Origin: Zhouia amylolytica
GTDB taxonomy: Bacteria; Bacteroidota; Bacteroidia; Flavobacteriales; Flavobacteriaceae
Direction of reading: 5' to 3'
Assembly (NCBI RefSeq): GCF_900116365.1
Contig: NZ_FPAG01000008.1
Span: 1 to 64,000, forward strand
Length of the DNA stretch: 64,000 bases
Shown: piece by piece, positions 16,734-25,838 of the stretch
Layout of the letters: the number at the start of each line of letters is the position of its first letter
Numbering within the stretch: position 1 is the first letter of the stretch
The notes under the pieces: model-generated
What the model was told of the DNA's origin: nothing
What the model saw: the letters and a program-made list of their open reading frames with translations, nothing else
Database searches by the model: none
Program-made: the position numbers and the translations under genes

Positions 16734-17273
16734 CTAACAACAACCGTTTCCCGGTGAGCAAGCGTTTTCCTGAACTTCAGCTAATTTTATTTTTTTCTTT
16801 TCAGGTTTTGCCGGAGCTGAGCAACACGCATCGGCTTTTTCATCAGCTGTTGTTGCCCGGTCTTTAGCTTTGCAAGTTGTGTGCTCCTGCACTAACTTGA
16901 CTATAAGTTTATCTTCATAAACCTGAATATTATGAACCGGAAGTATGGCGGTATGAAAATTTTTGTTTCCGTATTCAATTTTAACCTCTACATTTTGGAA
17001 TGTTGGTCGGATTTTTTCAACTAATTGAAAAATTTTCAGGGCCTTTGAGGTTGTGATTTTATGATTCGGTTCAGGGACTTCATTTTCCCATAATTGTACA
17101 TGGGTTTCTTCCCATTTGTTCTGAATACCACCACAATCAACTGTATCAAAGGACACGTTTTTAATTTCTGTTATATGATAATCATTTCGGGTATATAATC
17201 CAGGCTTGTATTCAAAATACAATGGAAGGTCGGGGTGTTTTTCCAACAGTGATATAAATTCTGATGTTTTCAT
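16734..17273 (-). CDS. DUF6428-family protein with cysteine-rich C-terminal tail
   Basis: A 179-aa cytoplasmic protein starting MKTSEFISLLEKHPDLPLYF, a family seen mainly in Bacteroidota ars operons. Residues 1-130 form a mixed alpha/beta domain. The tail is unusual: Cys150-Cys151, then a Lys-rich linker, Cys172 and Cys178-Cys179 (ACSPGNGCC at the very end), plus Cys near 134. Vicinal and clustered thiols are what As(III) binds, so the tail could sequester arsenite or pass it to Acr3. This is inference. It is preceded by its own copy of the 20-base operator-like repeat at 17286-17305. Confidence 0.8.
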   Translation of the reverse strand: MKTSEFISLLEKHPDLPLYFEYKPGLYTRNDYHITEIKNVSFDTVDCGGIQNKWEETHVQLWENEVPEPNHKITTSKALKIFQLVEKIRPTFQNVEVKIEYGNKNFHTAILPVHNIQVYEDKLIVKLVQEHTTCKAKDRATTADEKADACCSAPAKPEKKKIKLAEVQENACSPGNGCC

Positions 17274-17285
17274 TTTAAATTTGTT

Positions 17286-17305
17286 TATTGCAATATTACG
17301 ATTAA
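17286..17305. promoter_or_regulatory. Putative ArsR operator, copy 2 (upstream of DUF6428)
   Basis: TATTGCAATATTACGATTAA, identical over 20 bases to the copy at 17675-17694 in front of arsR. It lies 13 nt upstream of the DUF6428 ATG and 16 nt after the arsR stop. Confidence 0.7.
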
Positions 17306-17320
17306 TAAATTAAAATTTTT

Positions 17321-17659
17321 TTAGCAGCACTGTTCATCGCAGGCTTCGTTTTTGTAGGTATCGAAAAATGAAGAGAACAATGCTTTGATATGATTCCAGT
17401 TTATTGGATCGATACAATAACATACGCTGGTTCCTTCAATATTTCCTTTTATTAGGCCTACATTCTTAAGTTCTCTGAGGTGTTGAGAAATTGTTGGTTG
17501 TGCTAACCCTATTTCTTCAACTAAATCGCCACAGATACATTGGTCGACTCTGATGAGGTATTCAATAATTGCGACTCTCGCAGGGTGACCAATAACCTTG
17601 GCTATTTTGGCAATCTGATTTTGCTCTTCTGTAAAGATTTCTGTTTTGGTAATACCCAT
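17321..17659 (-). CDS. arsR: ArsR/SmtB-family arsenic-responsive repressor
   Basis: The 112-aa winged-helix repressor reads HPARVAIIEYLIRVDQCICGDLVEEIGLAQPTISQHLRELKNVGLIKG. Cys41 and Cys43 stand where the classical ELCVCDL arsenic-binding motif lies. There are further cysteines at 80, 82, 107, 111 and 112, so the As(III) site may use the C-terminal ACDEQCC tail as well. It is the first gene of the ars operon (minus strand). A 20-base operator-like sequence precedes it and is repeated between it and the second gene. As(III) should release it from DNA. Confidence 0.92.
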   Translation of the reverse strand: MGITKTEIFTEEQNQIAKIAKVIGHPARVAIIEYLIRVDQCICGDLVEEIGLAQPTISQHLRELKNVGLIKGNIEGTSVCYCIDPINWNHIKALFSSFFDTYKNEACDEQCC

Positions 17660-17674
17660 TTCTGTTAATTATTA

Positions 17675-17694
17675 TATTGCAATATTACGATTAA
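17675..17694. promoter_or_regulatory. Putative ArsR operator, copy 1 (upstream of arsR)
   Basis: TATTGCAATATTACGATTAA, starting 16 nt upstream of the arsR ATG. It contains the palindrome ATATTGCAATAT (17674-17685). The 20-base core is repeated exactly at 17286-17305. Confidence 0.7.
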
Positions 17695-17704
17695 GTTGAT
17701 AAAG

Positions 17705-17737
17705 AACAAAAAAATCCGGGTTATTTTTCCCGGATTT
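17705..17737 (-). terminator. Terminator of the TonB-type gene
   Basis: AAATCCGGG (17712-17720), loop of 8, CCCGGATTT (17729-17737). On the minus strand the stem is followed by a run of seven T. It separates the outer-membrane protein gene from the ars operon on the same strand. Confidence 0.85.
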
Positions 17738-17796
17738 AATATAACTAGCAATAAAACACTAACCATTGACTTTGTAAAAATTGCATAGTTATCTTA

Positions 17797-20247
17797 TTAT
17801 AAGATTCCTCCACCAGCATCTTTGGTGTTGTCATCTCTGTTCTTTCTGCTTAATGCTCTATTTTTACCACTTCCAAATCGATAAGACAGTCCGAGGTAAA
17901 CACTTTGACTTTCCCAGTGGAATGAACCTTCCTGTTGGTATGGGTTTTCTCCTTCGAAAGCGAATCGCATAGTATTAAAAATGTCGTTATAATTTAAACT
18001 CAATGTTCCTTTACCCTCAGCAAAGCTTAAACGAGCTCCGGTGTTTACAAAATACATTGGTTTCGTTTCAAATTGAATTCCTTTGGCGCTGGATCTATAC
18101 ATGCCGAATAATGACAGCGTTAATATTTTTGTTACTTTAAAATTGTTATTCATTCTAAAGTTCCATGGGGTATTAGTGATCTTAACTTCTTCGGTGATAA
18201 TCTCGTCGATAGTGATATTTTCATCTGGTGAAATCGATCGCTCGGTTACACTTCTTTGAGTTTGAGAGTAGAGATCGAAACTGGCATTAAAATTCCACCA
18301 TTTTGTCGGTCTGTAGTTGGAGGAGATTTCTAATCCATAAGCTGAGGTTCGATCAAAATTATCGAAGGTTAAAATAATTTTTTCGGTATCGACTCTATCG
18401 ATGTAAACCGCCCTGTTGATTTCATCTTCTATAAGCCTGTAAAAAACGCCCGCTGTAATACTTCCATTTTTTAATCTTCGGGTATAATTGGTTTCAATTG
18501 AGTTTGTGAATTGCGGTTCGAGTAATGGGTTTCCCAGTGATGATATTTGCGGAGTGCTCCATTCCCTGAATGGGTTTACCTGGTTTAATCCCGGTCTGTC
18601 AACTCTACGGCTAAAACTCAATTGGTATTGATTTTTTTCAGTAGGGGTATAGGTTAAAAACCCTGAAGGGTATATTTGTATATAATCATCGTTGTAAACT
18701 CTGTTCTCGTTTAAATCAGCATCTACGTCTACTGTTTCTGCTCTTGCTCCTAACTGATAAGCCCATTTCTCATATTCATGAGCAAAGGTTACATAGGCGG
18801 AATAGATGTCCATGTTGTAAATAAAGTTTCTGTCGGGAGTTGCTTCCAGATTTCCTGAGTCCGGATTAAAGGTTAGTCCGGTTGAGGAGTAATCGATATC
18901 AGATTCATATAATCTGGCTTCTAATCCAGCCTCCAGTTTTGAATTTTCTGAAATTGGATTTACATAATCCAAATTGCTTATTAGCTGTGTTCTGTCGGTG
19001 CCTACAAAATCGGAATAGTTTTGTAGGTTGGTATTTCCTCCATAAAGAAAATCGAAGTCGCTGTCACTTTCAAAAGTATTGTAATCAACTTCTAGTTCGA
19101 TATTGTGACCTTCTTTAGCAAAATCAAGTTTATAGTCAAAGTTGTACTGTTGACTATGATTGTCTGTTTTATTGTAGGCATTCTGGAAATAATTTCTTGT
19201 TGGATCGTCGTTGTAAATAATGTTGGTGTTTCCTTTCGCTTTTCCGTCATAAATGTTTTGGTTAGTAAAGAAAGAAATCGTGTTTTTATCGTTGAGATAA
19301 AAGTCTACCCCGACTTTGTACAGGTATGATTTGTTGTTATCCTGAAAATTAAATAGTTGTTCTGAGTTTTCTACATCCCGAAAAATATTTCCATGGTTAT
19401 TATTTTTGCCAATATTTGTTCCGATATTGCCATACAGGTTGAATTTTCCATTTCGGTAATTTAAATCGAGAGCACTATTAAATTTAGCATTTTCATCGTA
19501 GGTAAGCCCAACGCTGGCATTACCGTTAAACCCAATATTAGCGTTTTTATGTAAAATGATATTGATGATACCGCTCATGCCCTCAGGATTGTATTTAGCT
19601 GAAGGGTTTGTTATTAGTTCAATGCTTTTAATTGAGGTAGAAGGAATTTGTTTTAGGAGTTGATTAACCGGTATGTTTGAGAGTTTTCCGTCTACCATTA
19701 CCCTAACGTTTTCATTGCCTCTCATGCTAATGTTTCCCGTTTGTTGATCTACATTAATAGAAGGAAGGTTGTTCATTATATCTGAAGCCGAGGCACCAGC
19801 AGTACTAAGGTCTTTACCGATATTAATTACTTTTCGATCTATTTTTTGCTCAATGGTAGTTCGTTCTCCTACCACACTAACTCCTTCTAATTCAATTGAA
19901 TTTTCAGATAAGGTGATGGTACCTAATTCAAGCTTTCTGTTGTCTCTGGAAATGGTTATTTCTTTAGTGAAAGACTGATATCCTATGAATTGTACCACAA
20001 AAAGGTGGGTTCCTTCTTCGATGTTTTTAAGTTCGAATACACCTTCGTCATTGGTAATTCCCCCTGTAATATTAGATCCGTCTACTTTAGACTTTACAAC
20101 TACAGATGCGTAGGGGATAGGTTGATTAAGTGTTTTATCTATTACTTTACCGGTTATAGACCCAATCTTTGCATTCGGAGAAGGTTGTCCGAAGGATTGG
20201 AGGCCGATACAAGTTAACAGCATAAATGTAACAATGAAATTTCTCAT
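17797..20247 (-). CDS. Outer-membrane beta-barrel (TonB-dependent receptor-like) protein
   Basis: An 816-aa outer-membrane protein. A signal peptide (~1-20) leads into a carboxypeptidase-regulatory-like domain (~28-115, GSITGKVIDKTLNQPIPYAS). Next comes a plug-like domain (~130-235, including SASDIMNNLPSINVDQQTGN, the MRGNENVRVMVDG strand and the YNPEGMSGIINIIL end), then a long barrel ending in a typical Bacteroidota closing strand near YLGLSYRFGSG. The barrel belongs to the OMP_b-brl_3 type often annotated as outer membrane beta-barrel family protein. Its substrate is unknown; no SusD partner or transporter lies next to it, so it is not a classical SusCD pair. Confidence 0.9.
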   Translation of the reverse strand: MRNFIVTFMLLTCIGLQSFGQPSPNAKIGSITGKVIDKTLNQPIPYASVVVKSKVDGSNITGGITNDEGVFELKNIEEGTHLFVVQFIGYQSFTKEITISRDNRKLELGTITLSENSIELEGVSVVGERTTIEQKIDRKVINIGKDLSTAGASASDIMNNLPSINVDQQTGNISMRGNENVRVMVDGKLSNIPVNQLLKQIPSTSIKSIELITNPSAKYNPEGMSGIINIILHKNANIGFNGNASVGLTYDENAKFNSALDLNYRNGKFNLYGNIGTNIGKNNNHGNIFRDVENSEQLFNFQDNNKSYLYKVGVDFYLNDKNTISFFTNQNIYDGKAKGNTNIIYNDDPTRNYFQNAYNKTDNHSQQYNFDYKLDFAKEGHNIELEVDYNTFESDSDFDFLYGGNTNLQNYSDFVGTDRTQLISNLDYVNPISENSKLEAGLEARLYESDIDYSSTGLTFNPDSGNLEATPDRNFIYNMDIYSAYVTFAHEYEKWAYQLGARAETVDVDADLNENRVYNDDYIQIYPSGFLTYTPTEKNQYQLSFSRRVDRPGLNQVNPFREWSTPQISSLGNPLLEPQFTNSIETNYTRRLKNGSITAGVFYRLIEDEINRAVYIDRVDTEKIILTFDNFDRTSAYGLEISSNYRPTKWWNFNASFDLYSQTQRSVTERSISPDENITIDEIITEEVKITNTPWNFRMNNNFKVTKILTLSLFGMYRSSAKGIQFETKPMYFVNTGARLSFAEGKGTLSLNYNDIFNTMRFAFEGENPYQQEGSFHWESQSVYLGLSYRFGSGKNRALSRKNRDDNTKDAGGGIL

Positions 20248-20356
20248 TGGTTAGTTGATTTTTTGATTGATGATAATTGTTTTAGTTTCGTATTTAATTG
20301 ACGACCGCTTAGCTAATGTGTTACTCGGTTTTAAAATAATTAACACTTTTTAACAA

Positions 20357-20716
20357 ATGGGAAAAACTTTAATCATGGGAGCTTCACTTCAGCCAAGCCG
20401 CTATAGTTATATAGCTCTAAAGCGATTGAGAATGTATGGGGAAAGTGTTGTGGCCTTTGGAAAGCATAAAGGCAGGGTAGCTGATGTTGTGGTCGAAGAC
20501 CAGTTGATTCGGTATACAGATATAGATACTGTTACTTTGTATCTTAGACCTGAGGTTCAGAAAGAATTTTACGATTACATCCTTTCTTTGAAACCAAATC
20601 GCGTTATATTTAATCCGGGCACTGAAAATGAAAGCTTTTACGAGCTTTTAGAGGCGAATAAAATTCGGCATGAGGTGGCATGTACATTGGTTCTGCTTTC
20701 CACCAAACGGTATTAG
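20357..20716 (+). CDS. CoA-binding protein of the YccU type
   Basis: The 119-aa protein is a single Rossmann CoA_binding_2 domain: TLIMGASLQPSRYSYIALKRL at the start, VVAFGKHKGRVADV, then LSLKPNRVIFNPGTENESFYELLEANKI and a closing CTLVLLST. The GAS-x-PxRYS phrase is the usual nucleotide loop. The physiological role is unknown. It is divergent from the outer-membrane protein gene and appears monocistronic. TAGTTTCG near 20285-20292 could be its -7 element. Confidence 0.88.
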   Translation: MGKTLIMGASLQPSRYSYIALKRLRMYGESVVAFGKHKGRVADVVVEDQLIRYTDIDTVTLYLRPEVQKEFYDYILSLKPNRVIFNPGTENESFYELLEANKIRHEVACTLVLLSTKRY

Positions 20717-20745
20717 GACCAGGGTGTGGGTTTTTATGAATAAGG

Positions 20746-21207
20746 TTATTTTAACCGAACCAATTTCTCCATATTAATATGGTTTACGCCGATCTTGTCG
20801 ATTTTCTCAACACCGATAGTGGTAAGCGTGTCGTTATGAATTGAATATTCGAATGAAAAAGAATTATTCTCCCATGCCCGGTAATTGCAATATTCTAAAT
20901 ATTCAGTATATATGTTATCTTCAATTGTATAAGGGCCACCTCCAGCTGCAAAAACTGCTGTGCTGTCATTGCTGGTATTCTTGTCATGCCTTAAGAATGC
21001 GAAATGCGTTTCGTTTATAATTTTAATCATTTCCTGATCTTTTGTATAATCGGTAATGATTGTATCATTGTCTTTGATGGTTATTCCGGTTATTAATTTC
21101 CATGTGCCAATGATAGAGGTCTTTACCGGAGCATGATTTTGTTTTTTCTCAGGAGCGCATGCTGCGCTTACTATGAGGCTTACCGTTACTAATGCAAGTT
21201 TTTTCAA
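20746..21207 (-). CDS. Lipocalin-like lipoprotein of unknown function
   Basis: A 153-aa lipoprotein (MKKLALVTVSLIVSAAC, Cys17). The mature part starts with SIIGTWKLITGITIKDNDT, the GTWKL phrase of small lipocalin-like domains, and is rich in beta strands ending in NMEKLVRLK. No ligand residues can be named. It is 31 nt after the SSS symporter gene on the same strand and is probably cotranscribed with it. Confidence 0.65.
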   Translation of the reverse strand: MKKLALVTVSLIVSAACAPEKKQNHAPVKTSIIGTWKLITGITIKDNDTIITDYTKDQEMIKIINETHFAFLRHDKNTSNDSTAVFAAGGGPYTIEDNIYTEYLEYCNYRAWENNSFSFEYSIHNDTLTTIGVEKIDKIGVNHINMEKLVRLK

Positions 21208-21238
21208 TTATTCTAATTTGATTCGTTGTTATTAAAGA

Positions 21239-22696
21239 TTATTTCTTTCTAATTATTAGCAGGCCAATAAATGTGATTATACCATTTAAGATTAATAACT
21301 CATAACCCCATTGGTATCCACCGATATATTCTGACGGTAATTTTGCGATAAGATAGGAAAGTGTAACGGATACTGCTGCAACCCACGGTACCATTTTATC
21401 TTTGATATTGTGATTTGTAAAAATACCGAAGGCAAATAAGCCAAGTAAGGGTCCGTATGTATATCCAGCGACCGTCAGCAAGCCGCTTATAACACTTTGA
21501 TCTAACAGGTAGTAAAAGCTAATTATAACCAGCACTAAAAGGCCGGCCATCATAATGTGCACCTTTTTCCTTGTTTTCTTTTGGGTGTTCTGTGGCCTCT
21601 TTTCTATGTTCAGGAAGTCGATACAAAAAGAAGTGGTTAGTGATGTAAGAGCGCTATCTGCACTTGAATATGCAGCAGCGACCAGTCCTAACGTAAAGAA
21701 TATGGCAACTGAAATACCAAGATCTGATTTTAGGGCAATTTCCGGATAAAGCAAGTCGGTTTTTGTTACTCCATCTACTACAGGGATATCTATATTGTTC
21801 GCATTGGCATAAATGAACAAAAGTGCTCCCAGGAGCAGGAAGACAAAATTCACGAATACCAGAATGACACTAAAACTAATCATGTTTTTTTGAGCGTCTT
21901 TGAGTGATTTACAGGTAAGATTCTTTTGCATCATGTCCTGATCCAGTCCCGTCATGCATATGGTGATAAACATTCCACCTAAAAATTGTTTTACAAAATG
22001 ATTTTTCGCCATGAAGTCGTCGAAGAAAAAGATTTTGTCAAATTTTCTAAGCTCTTTGCTATCAAGGAAGTCCCCAAGACCCCAGCCCATTTGTTGGTAT
22101 ATTAAAACGATAGTTACTACCAGGGCTATTAGCATAAATAGGGTTTGAATGGTGTCGGTCCAAACAACTGTTTTTACGCCTCCTTTAAAAGTGTAAATCA
22201 TGATAAGTAATACTGATATAAGTACCGTTAGAGCAAAGGGAAAGTGCCAAAACTTAAAGACGAACTCATGTAAAACGCTTGCAACTAAAAATAATCTGAA
22301 AGCTGCTCCCAGCACCCTGGAAATAAAGAAGAAGGCTGCTCCGGTTTTGTGGCTTACAATCCCGAATCTATTTCCTAAATATTCGTAGATTGATGTTACA
22401 TTGAGTTTGTAATAAATAGGCATCAGGACAAATGCGATCACGAAATATCCGAAAAGATAGCCGAAGACTACCTGCATATAGCTAAACATACCGCTGCCTA
22501 CGTCTCCGGGCACAGAGATAAAGGTAACACCACTTAAGGATGCGCCAATCATACCAAATGCCACGATGAACCATGGGGATGATTTGTTAGCCTTGAAGAA
22601 GGCTTCATTGGAGTCTTCTTTACCAGTAAAGTATGAAATGATGATTAGTACAGCAAAGTAGATTGCGATGAGGATTAGGATATGTATAGGCTTCAT
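21239..22696 (-). CDS. Sodium:solute symporter (SSS family)
   Basis: A 485-aa inner-membrane protein with about 13 TM helices. The family marks are visible: [20 protein letters not shown] early, [22 protein letters not shown] in the middle, and [22 protein letters not shown], which carries the serine-rich Na2-site helix. Substrates in this family include sugars, sialic acid, amino acids and vitamins; none can be chosen here. It is divergent from recR and precedes the small lipocalin-like gene. Confidence 0.92.
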   Translation of the reverse strand: MKPIHILILIAIYFAVLIIISYFTGKEDSNEAFFKANKSSPWFIVAFGMIGASLSGVTFISVPGDVGSGMFSYMQVVFGYLFGYFVIAFVLMPIYYKLNVTSIYEYLGNRFGIVSHKTGAAFFFISRVLGAAFRLFLVASVLHEFVFKFWHFPFALTVLISVLLIMIYTFKGGVKTVVWTDTIQTLFMLIALVVTIVLIYQQMGWGLGDFLDSKELRKFDKIFFFDDFMAKNHFVKQFLGGMFITICMTGLDQDMMQKNLTCKSLKDAQKNMISFSVILVFVNFVFLLLGALLFIYANANNIDIPVVDGVTKTDLLYPEIALKSDLGISVAIFFTLGLVAAAYSSADSALTSLTTSFCIDFLNIEKRPQNTQKKTRKKVHIMMAGLLVLVIISFYYLLDQSVISGLLTVAGYTYGPLLGLFAFGIFTNHNIKDKMVPWVAAVSVTLSYLIAKLPSEYIGGYQWGYELLILNGIITFIGLLIIRKK

Positions 22697-22767
22697 GGAT
22701 GTTTGTAAAATTTACAAGCCAAAATACAAAACTCGATTTGAATATCATCTAGCTGAATCTAAAATCG

Positions 22768-22775
22768 TAAATTCG
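22768..22775 (+). promoter_or_regulatory. -7-like element only 4 nt before the recR start
   Basis: TAAATTCG fits the TTCG variant of the Bacteroidota -7 element. The recR ATG is at 22780, so a transcript from this site would have almost no leader. No good -33 element was found. Confidence 0.35.
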
Positions 22776-22779
22776 TAGC

Positions 22780-23397
22780 ATGGATTTTTCATCTAAATTA
22801 TTGGAGAACGCAGTATACGAAATTTCGCAATTACCCGGGATTGGTAAGCGCACTGCACTACGTCTGGCCTTACATTTATTGAGGCAACCCAAGGATCAAA
22901 CGGAGCGGTTGTCTTTTGCTTTACAAAACTTAAGAAACGAGATCAAGTATTGTAAAAATTGTCATAATATTTCGGATGTCGATTTGTGTGAGATATGCGC
23001 CAATCCTAAGCGAGAGGAGTCTTTAGTGTGTGTGGTAGAAGATATCAGGGATGTTATGGCTATAGAAAATACGGGTCAGTATAAGGGCTTGTATCACGTG
23101 TTAGGAGGAAAGATATCGCCATTGGATGGCATTGGTCCGAGTGATTTAAATATTCATTCCCTGGTGGAAAAGGTAAAAGAAGGGGTGGTTAAAGAGATTA
23201 TATTTGCATTAAGCTCGACGATGGAGGGGGATACGACGAATTTTTACATTTATAAGCAGGTAAGTCCATTTAATATAAAAACGTCCACCATTGCCAGAGG
23301 TATAGCTGTAGGTGATGAATTGGAGTATGCAGATGAGGTTACGCTTGGAAGAAGTATTTTGAATCGAATTCCTTTTGAAAACTCTTTAAAAAGTTAA
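22780..23397 (+). CDS. recR: Recombination mediator RecR
   Basis: The 205-aa protein helps RecF/RecO load RecA at gaps. It has the helix-hairpin-helix start ([17 protein letters not shown]), a four-cysteine zinc site (Cys58, Cys61, Cys70, Cys73 in [16 protein letters not shown]), the Toprim domain ([28 protein letters not shown]) and the C-terminal [24 protein letters not shown]. The length is typical. It stands alone between the divergent symporter and the E2 gene. Confidence 0.97.
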   Translation: MDFSSKLLENAVYEISQLPGIGKRTALRLALHLLRQPKDQTERLSFALQNLRNEIKYCKNCHNISDVDLCEICANPKREESLVCVVEDIRDVMAIENTGQYKGLYHVLGGKISPLDGIGPSDLNIHSLVEKVKEGVVKEIIFALSSTMEGDTTNFYIYKQVSPFNIKTSTIARGIAVGDELEYADEVTLGRSILNRIPFENSLKS

Positions 23398-23569
23398 AAA
23401 GAGCTTCTTTGAATTGGATGAGTTTATGTAAAAGCCTTAATTTTATACACCGAATATAAAGTTATTGATCGATGAACTGTGAATATTTTTTATTGATTTA
23501 CTAACGAATCATCTATTTTTTGATTAATTTCGCAACGCAACTAACAAAAATTACTACTGAATTAGAAAT

Positions 23570-24868
23570 ATGGCAAAATTTGAACTAAAATTACCTAAGA
23601 TGGGGGAGAGTGTTGCAGAGGCAACTATAACCTCTTGGTTAAAGGAAGTTGGAGATACTATTGAAGCGGATGAGGCAGTATTAGAGATAGCTACTGATAA
23701 AGTGGACTCTGAGGTTCCCAGTGAAGTTGAAGGTGTTTTGGTCGAGCGATTTTTTGAAGTAGACGATGTGGTTCAGGTTGGACAGGTTTTGGCTGTGATA
23801 GAGACTGAAGGTGATGCACCTGCAGAAAGCAATGTAGCAGAGCCAGAAGAACAGATGGAAGAAGCTGTTTCTGAATTGGAAGAATCAATGGAGTCTGCCA
23901 AAGCAACCGTAGCTACTACGAAGGTTGATTTTTCAGCCTCTGATCGTTTTTATTCACCTTTGGTTAAAAATATGGCTAAAGAGGAGGGGATTGATGTAAC
24001 GGAATTGGATACTATTCAAGGTACAGGTAAAGATGGGCGTGTAACCAAAAACGACATGCTTGCCTATATTGAAAACAGGAAGTCAGGACAAGCAATCAAG
24101 TCGAAAACAACGAAGCCGGTTGCGCCAATAGCGCCATCAGTACCAGTTTCTGTTAATGGTGAGGATGAGATCATAGAGATGACCAGAATGGGTAAGCTTA
24201 TTGCTCATCATATGACGGAGAGTAAACATACTTCGGCTCATGTTCAGAGTTTTATTGAGGTGGATGTTACTAAAATAGTTAACTGGAGAAATAAAATTAA
24301 AAAGTCGTTCGAGCAAAAAGAAGGAGAGAAACTGACTTTTACTCCAATTTTCATGGAGGCTATCGCGAAGGCTATTCGTGATTTCCCATTGATCAACATT
24401 TCTGTTGATGGTGATAAAATCATAATAAAGAAGAATATAAATCTTGGGATGGCAGCAGCCTTGCCTGATGGTAATTTAATTGTTCCTGTTATTAAAAATG
24501 CGGATCGATTGAACTTGGTGGGTATGGCCAAAGCTGTGAATGATCTGGCGGGTCGTGCTCGCTTAAACCAGTTGAAGCCTGATGAAATTCAGGGGGGGAC
24601 CTATACGGTAACGAATGTTGGGACATTTGGGAGTGTGTTTGGAACACCGATCATCAATCAGCCTCAGGTTGCCATTTTGGCTTTGGGCGCTATCAGAAAG
24701 GTTCCTGCCGTTATAGAGACCCCCGATGGAGATTTTATAGGTATAAGACATAAAATGTTTTTATCTCATAGTTATGATCACCGTGTTGTTAATGGTGCTC
24801 TAGGAGGGCAGTTTGTGAAACGCGTTGCTGAGTATCTTGAAAGTTGGGATTCTGAAAGAGAAGTATAA
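23570..24868 (+). CDS. 2-oxoacid dehydrogenase E2 (dihydrolipoamide acyltransferase)
   Basis: A 432-aa E2 core subunit that moves acyl groups from lipoamide to CoA. The lipoyl domain (1-80) carries Lys44 in IATDKVDSEVP. A linker follows, then the E3/E1-binding domain (~127-170, FYSPLVKNMAKEEGIDV...GRVTKNDMLAYIE), a Pro/Ala linker and the catalytic domain. The active-site signature is SYDHRVVNGALGG with His404; the usual Asp of DHRxxDG is Asn here. The type is nearest the branched-chain acyltransferase. No E1 or E3 gene lies next to it. It is monocistronic, with a terminator at 24898-24928. Confidence 0.92.
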   Translation: MAKFELKLPKMGESVAEATITSWLKEVGDTIEADEAVLEIATDKVDSEVPSEVEGVLVERFFEVDDVVQVGQVLAVIETEGDAPAESNVAEPEEQMEEAVSELEESMESAKATVATTKVDFSASDRFYSPLVKNMAKEEGIDVTELDTIQGTGKDGRVTKNDMLAYIENRKSGQAIKSKTTKPVAPIAPSVPVSVNGEDEIIEMTRMGKLIAHHMTESKHTSAHVQSFIEVDVTKIVNWRNKIKKSFEQKEGEKLTFTPIFMEAIAKAIRDFPLINISVDGDKIIIKKNINLGMAAALPDGNLIVPVIKNADRLNLVGMAKAVNDLAGRARLNQLKPDEIQGGTYTVTNVGTFGSVFGTPIINQPQVAILALGAIRKVPAVIETPDGDFIGIRHKMFLSHSYDHRVVNGALGGQFVKRVAEYLESWDSEREV

Positions 24869-24897
24869 TTTAAGTATATAAATATTATCTTGTTAAT

Positions 24898-24928
24898 AAA
24901 CCCTGAAACTTTCAGGGTTTTCTTTTTT
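24898..24928 (+). terminator. Terminator after the E2 gene
   Basis: CCCTGAA (24901-24907), loop ACT, TTCAGGG (24911-24917), then TTTTCTTTTTT. Confidence 0.9.
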
Positions 24929-24963
24929 GATAATGTATATTTACCAAGGAAAAATAAAATGAA

Positions 24964-25740
24964 ATGGATTTAAATCTGACCAAACCCATATGTTTTTTTG
25001 ATCTTGAAACCACGGGTACGGACGTAGCTAAAGATCGCGTTGTGGAAATATCTATTTTGAAGGTATATCCTAATGGGAATAAGGAAAGTAAAACGTGGTT
25101 GGTTAACCCTGAAATGCCAATTCCGGCGAATGTTTCAGCAATTCATGGGATAACGGATGACAGAGTGGCTAATGAGCCCACTTTTAAAGAGTTGTCTAAG
25201 GAGATTTATAACATGATTAAGGATAGTGATCTGGGCGGGTATAACTCTAACCGATTTGACATACCTCTGTTAGCTGAGGAAATGCTCAGGGCTGATGTTG
25301 ATTTTGACATGAAAAACAGGGTGTCTGTTGATGTTCAAACTATTTTTCATAAAATGGAGCAGCGTACCTTAACTGCTGCTTACAAGTTTTATTGCGATAA
25401 AAATTTAGAGGATGCTCATAGTGCAGAGGCGGATACCATGGCGACCTATGAGGTATTGAAAGCCCAGGTAGCAAGATATGATGAGCTGGAGAATGATGTG
25501 AAGTTTTTATCGGCATTTACCACAAGGAAACAGACGGCAGATTTTGCGGGTTTTATTATTTATGACAAGGAGGGGGATGAAGCCTTTTCTTTTGGGAAGC
25601 ATAAGGGGAAGAAAGTTGAAGAAGTTCTTGAGCAGGAACCCGGGTATTTTGGATGGATATTAAACGCGGATTTTCCTTTGTATACCAAAAAGGTGTTAAC
25701 GGCTATTAAATTGAGAAAGCTTAATAATAAACTTCAATAG
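24964..25740 (+). CDS. DEDDh 3'-5' exonuclease with ExoX-like C-terminal domain
   Basis: A 258-aa exonuclease. The catalytic set is complete: Asp13 and Glu15 in FFDLETTG, Asp99 in NRFDIPLL, and His152 with Asp157 in HSAEAD, so it is a DnaQ-like DEDDh enzyme. The C-terminal 60 residues (FSFGKHKGKKVEEVLEQEPGYFGWIL) match the small domain found after the nuclease in exodeoxyribonuclease X-like proteins. It starts at ATG 24964; an ATG nine bases earlier runs into a stop after four codons. It probably acts in DNA repair in the cytoplasm. Confidence 0.9.
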   Translation: MDLNLTKPICFFDLETTGTDVAKDRVVEISILKVYPNGNKESKTWLVNPEMPIPANVSAIHGITDDRVANEPTFKELSKEIYNMIKDSDLGGYNSNRFDIPLLAEEMLRADVDFDMKNRVSVDVQTIFHKMEQRTLTAAYKFYCDKNLEDAHSAEADTMATYEVLKAQVARYDELENDVKFLSAFTTRKQTADFAGFIIYDKEGDEAFSFGKHKGKKVEEVLEQEPGYFGWILNADFPLYTKKVLTAIKLRKLNNKLQ

Positions 25741-25838
25741 CTTGTTTTAAAAGTCATTTCATATCGGATGATTCTGTGTTTTTGGAGTTTGTTTTGGTTT
25801 AATGATTTATTAATTGGTAACTTAAGATTGTTTAGGAG

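Noticed and set aside
17797-20247. A SusCD-type polysaccharide utilisation locus around the outer-membrane protein
   Set aside because: No SusD-like gene, glycoside hydrolase or sugar regulator is adjacent, and the barrel type differs from SusC.
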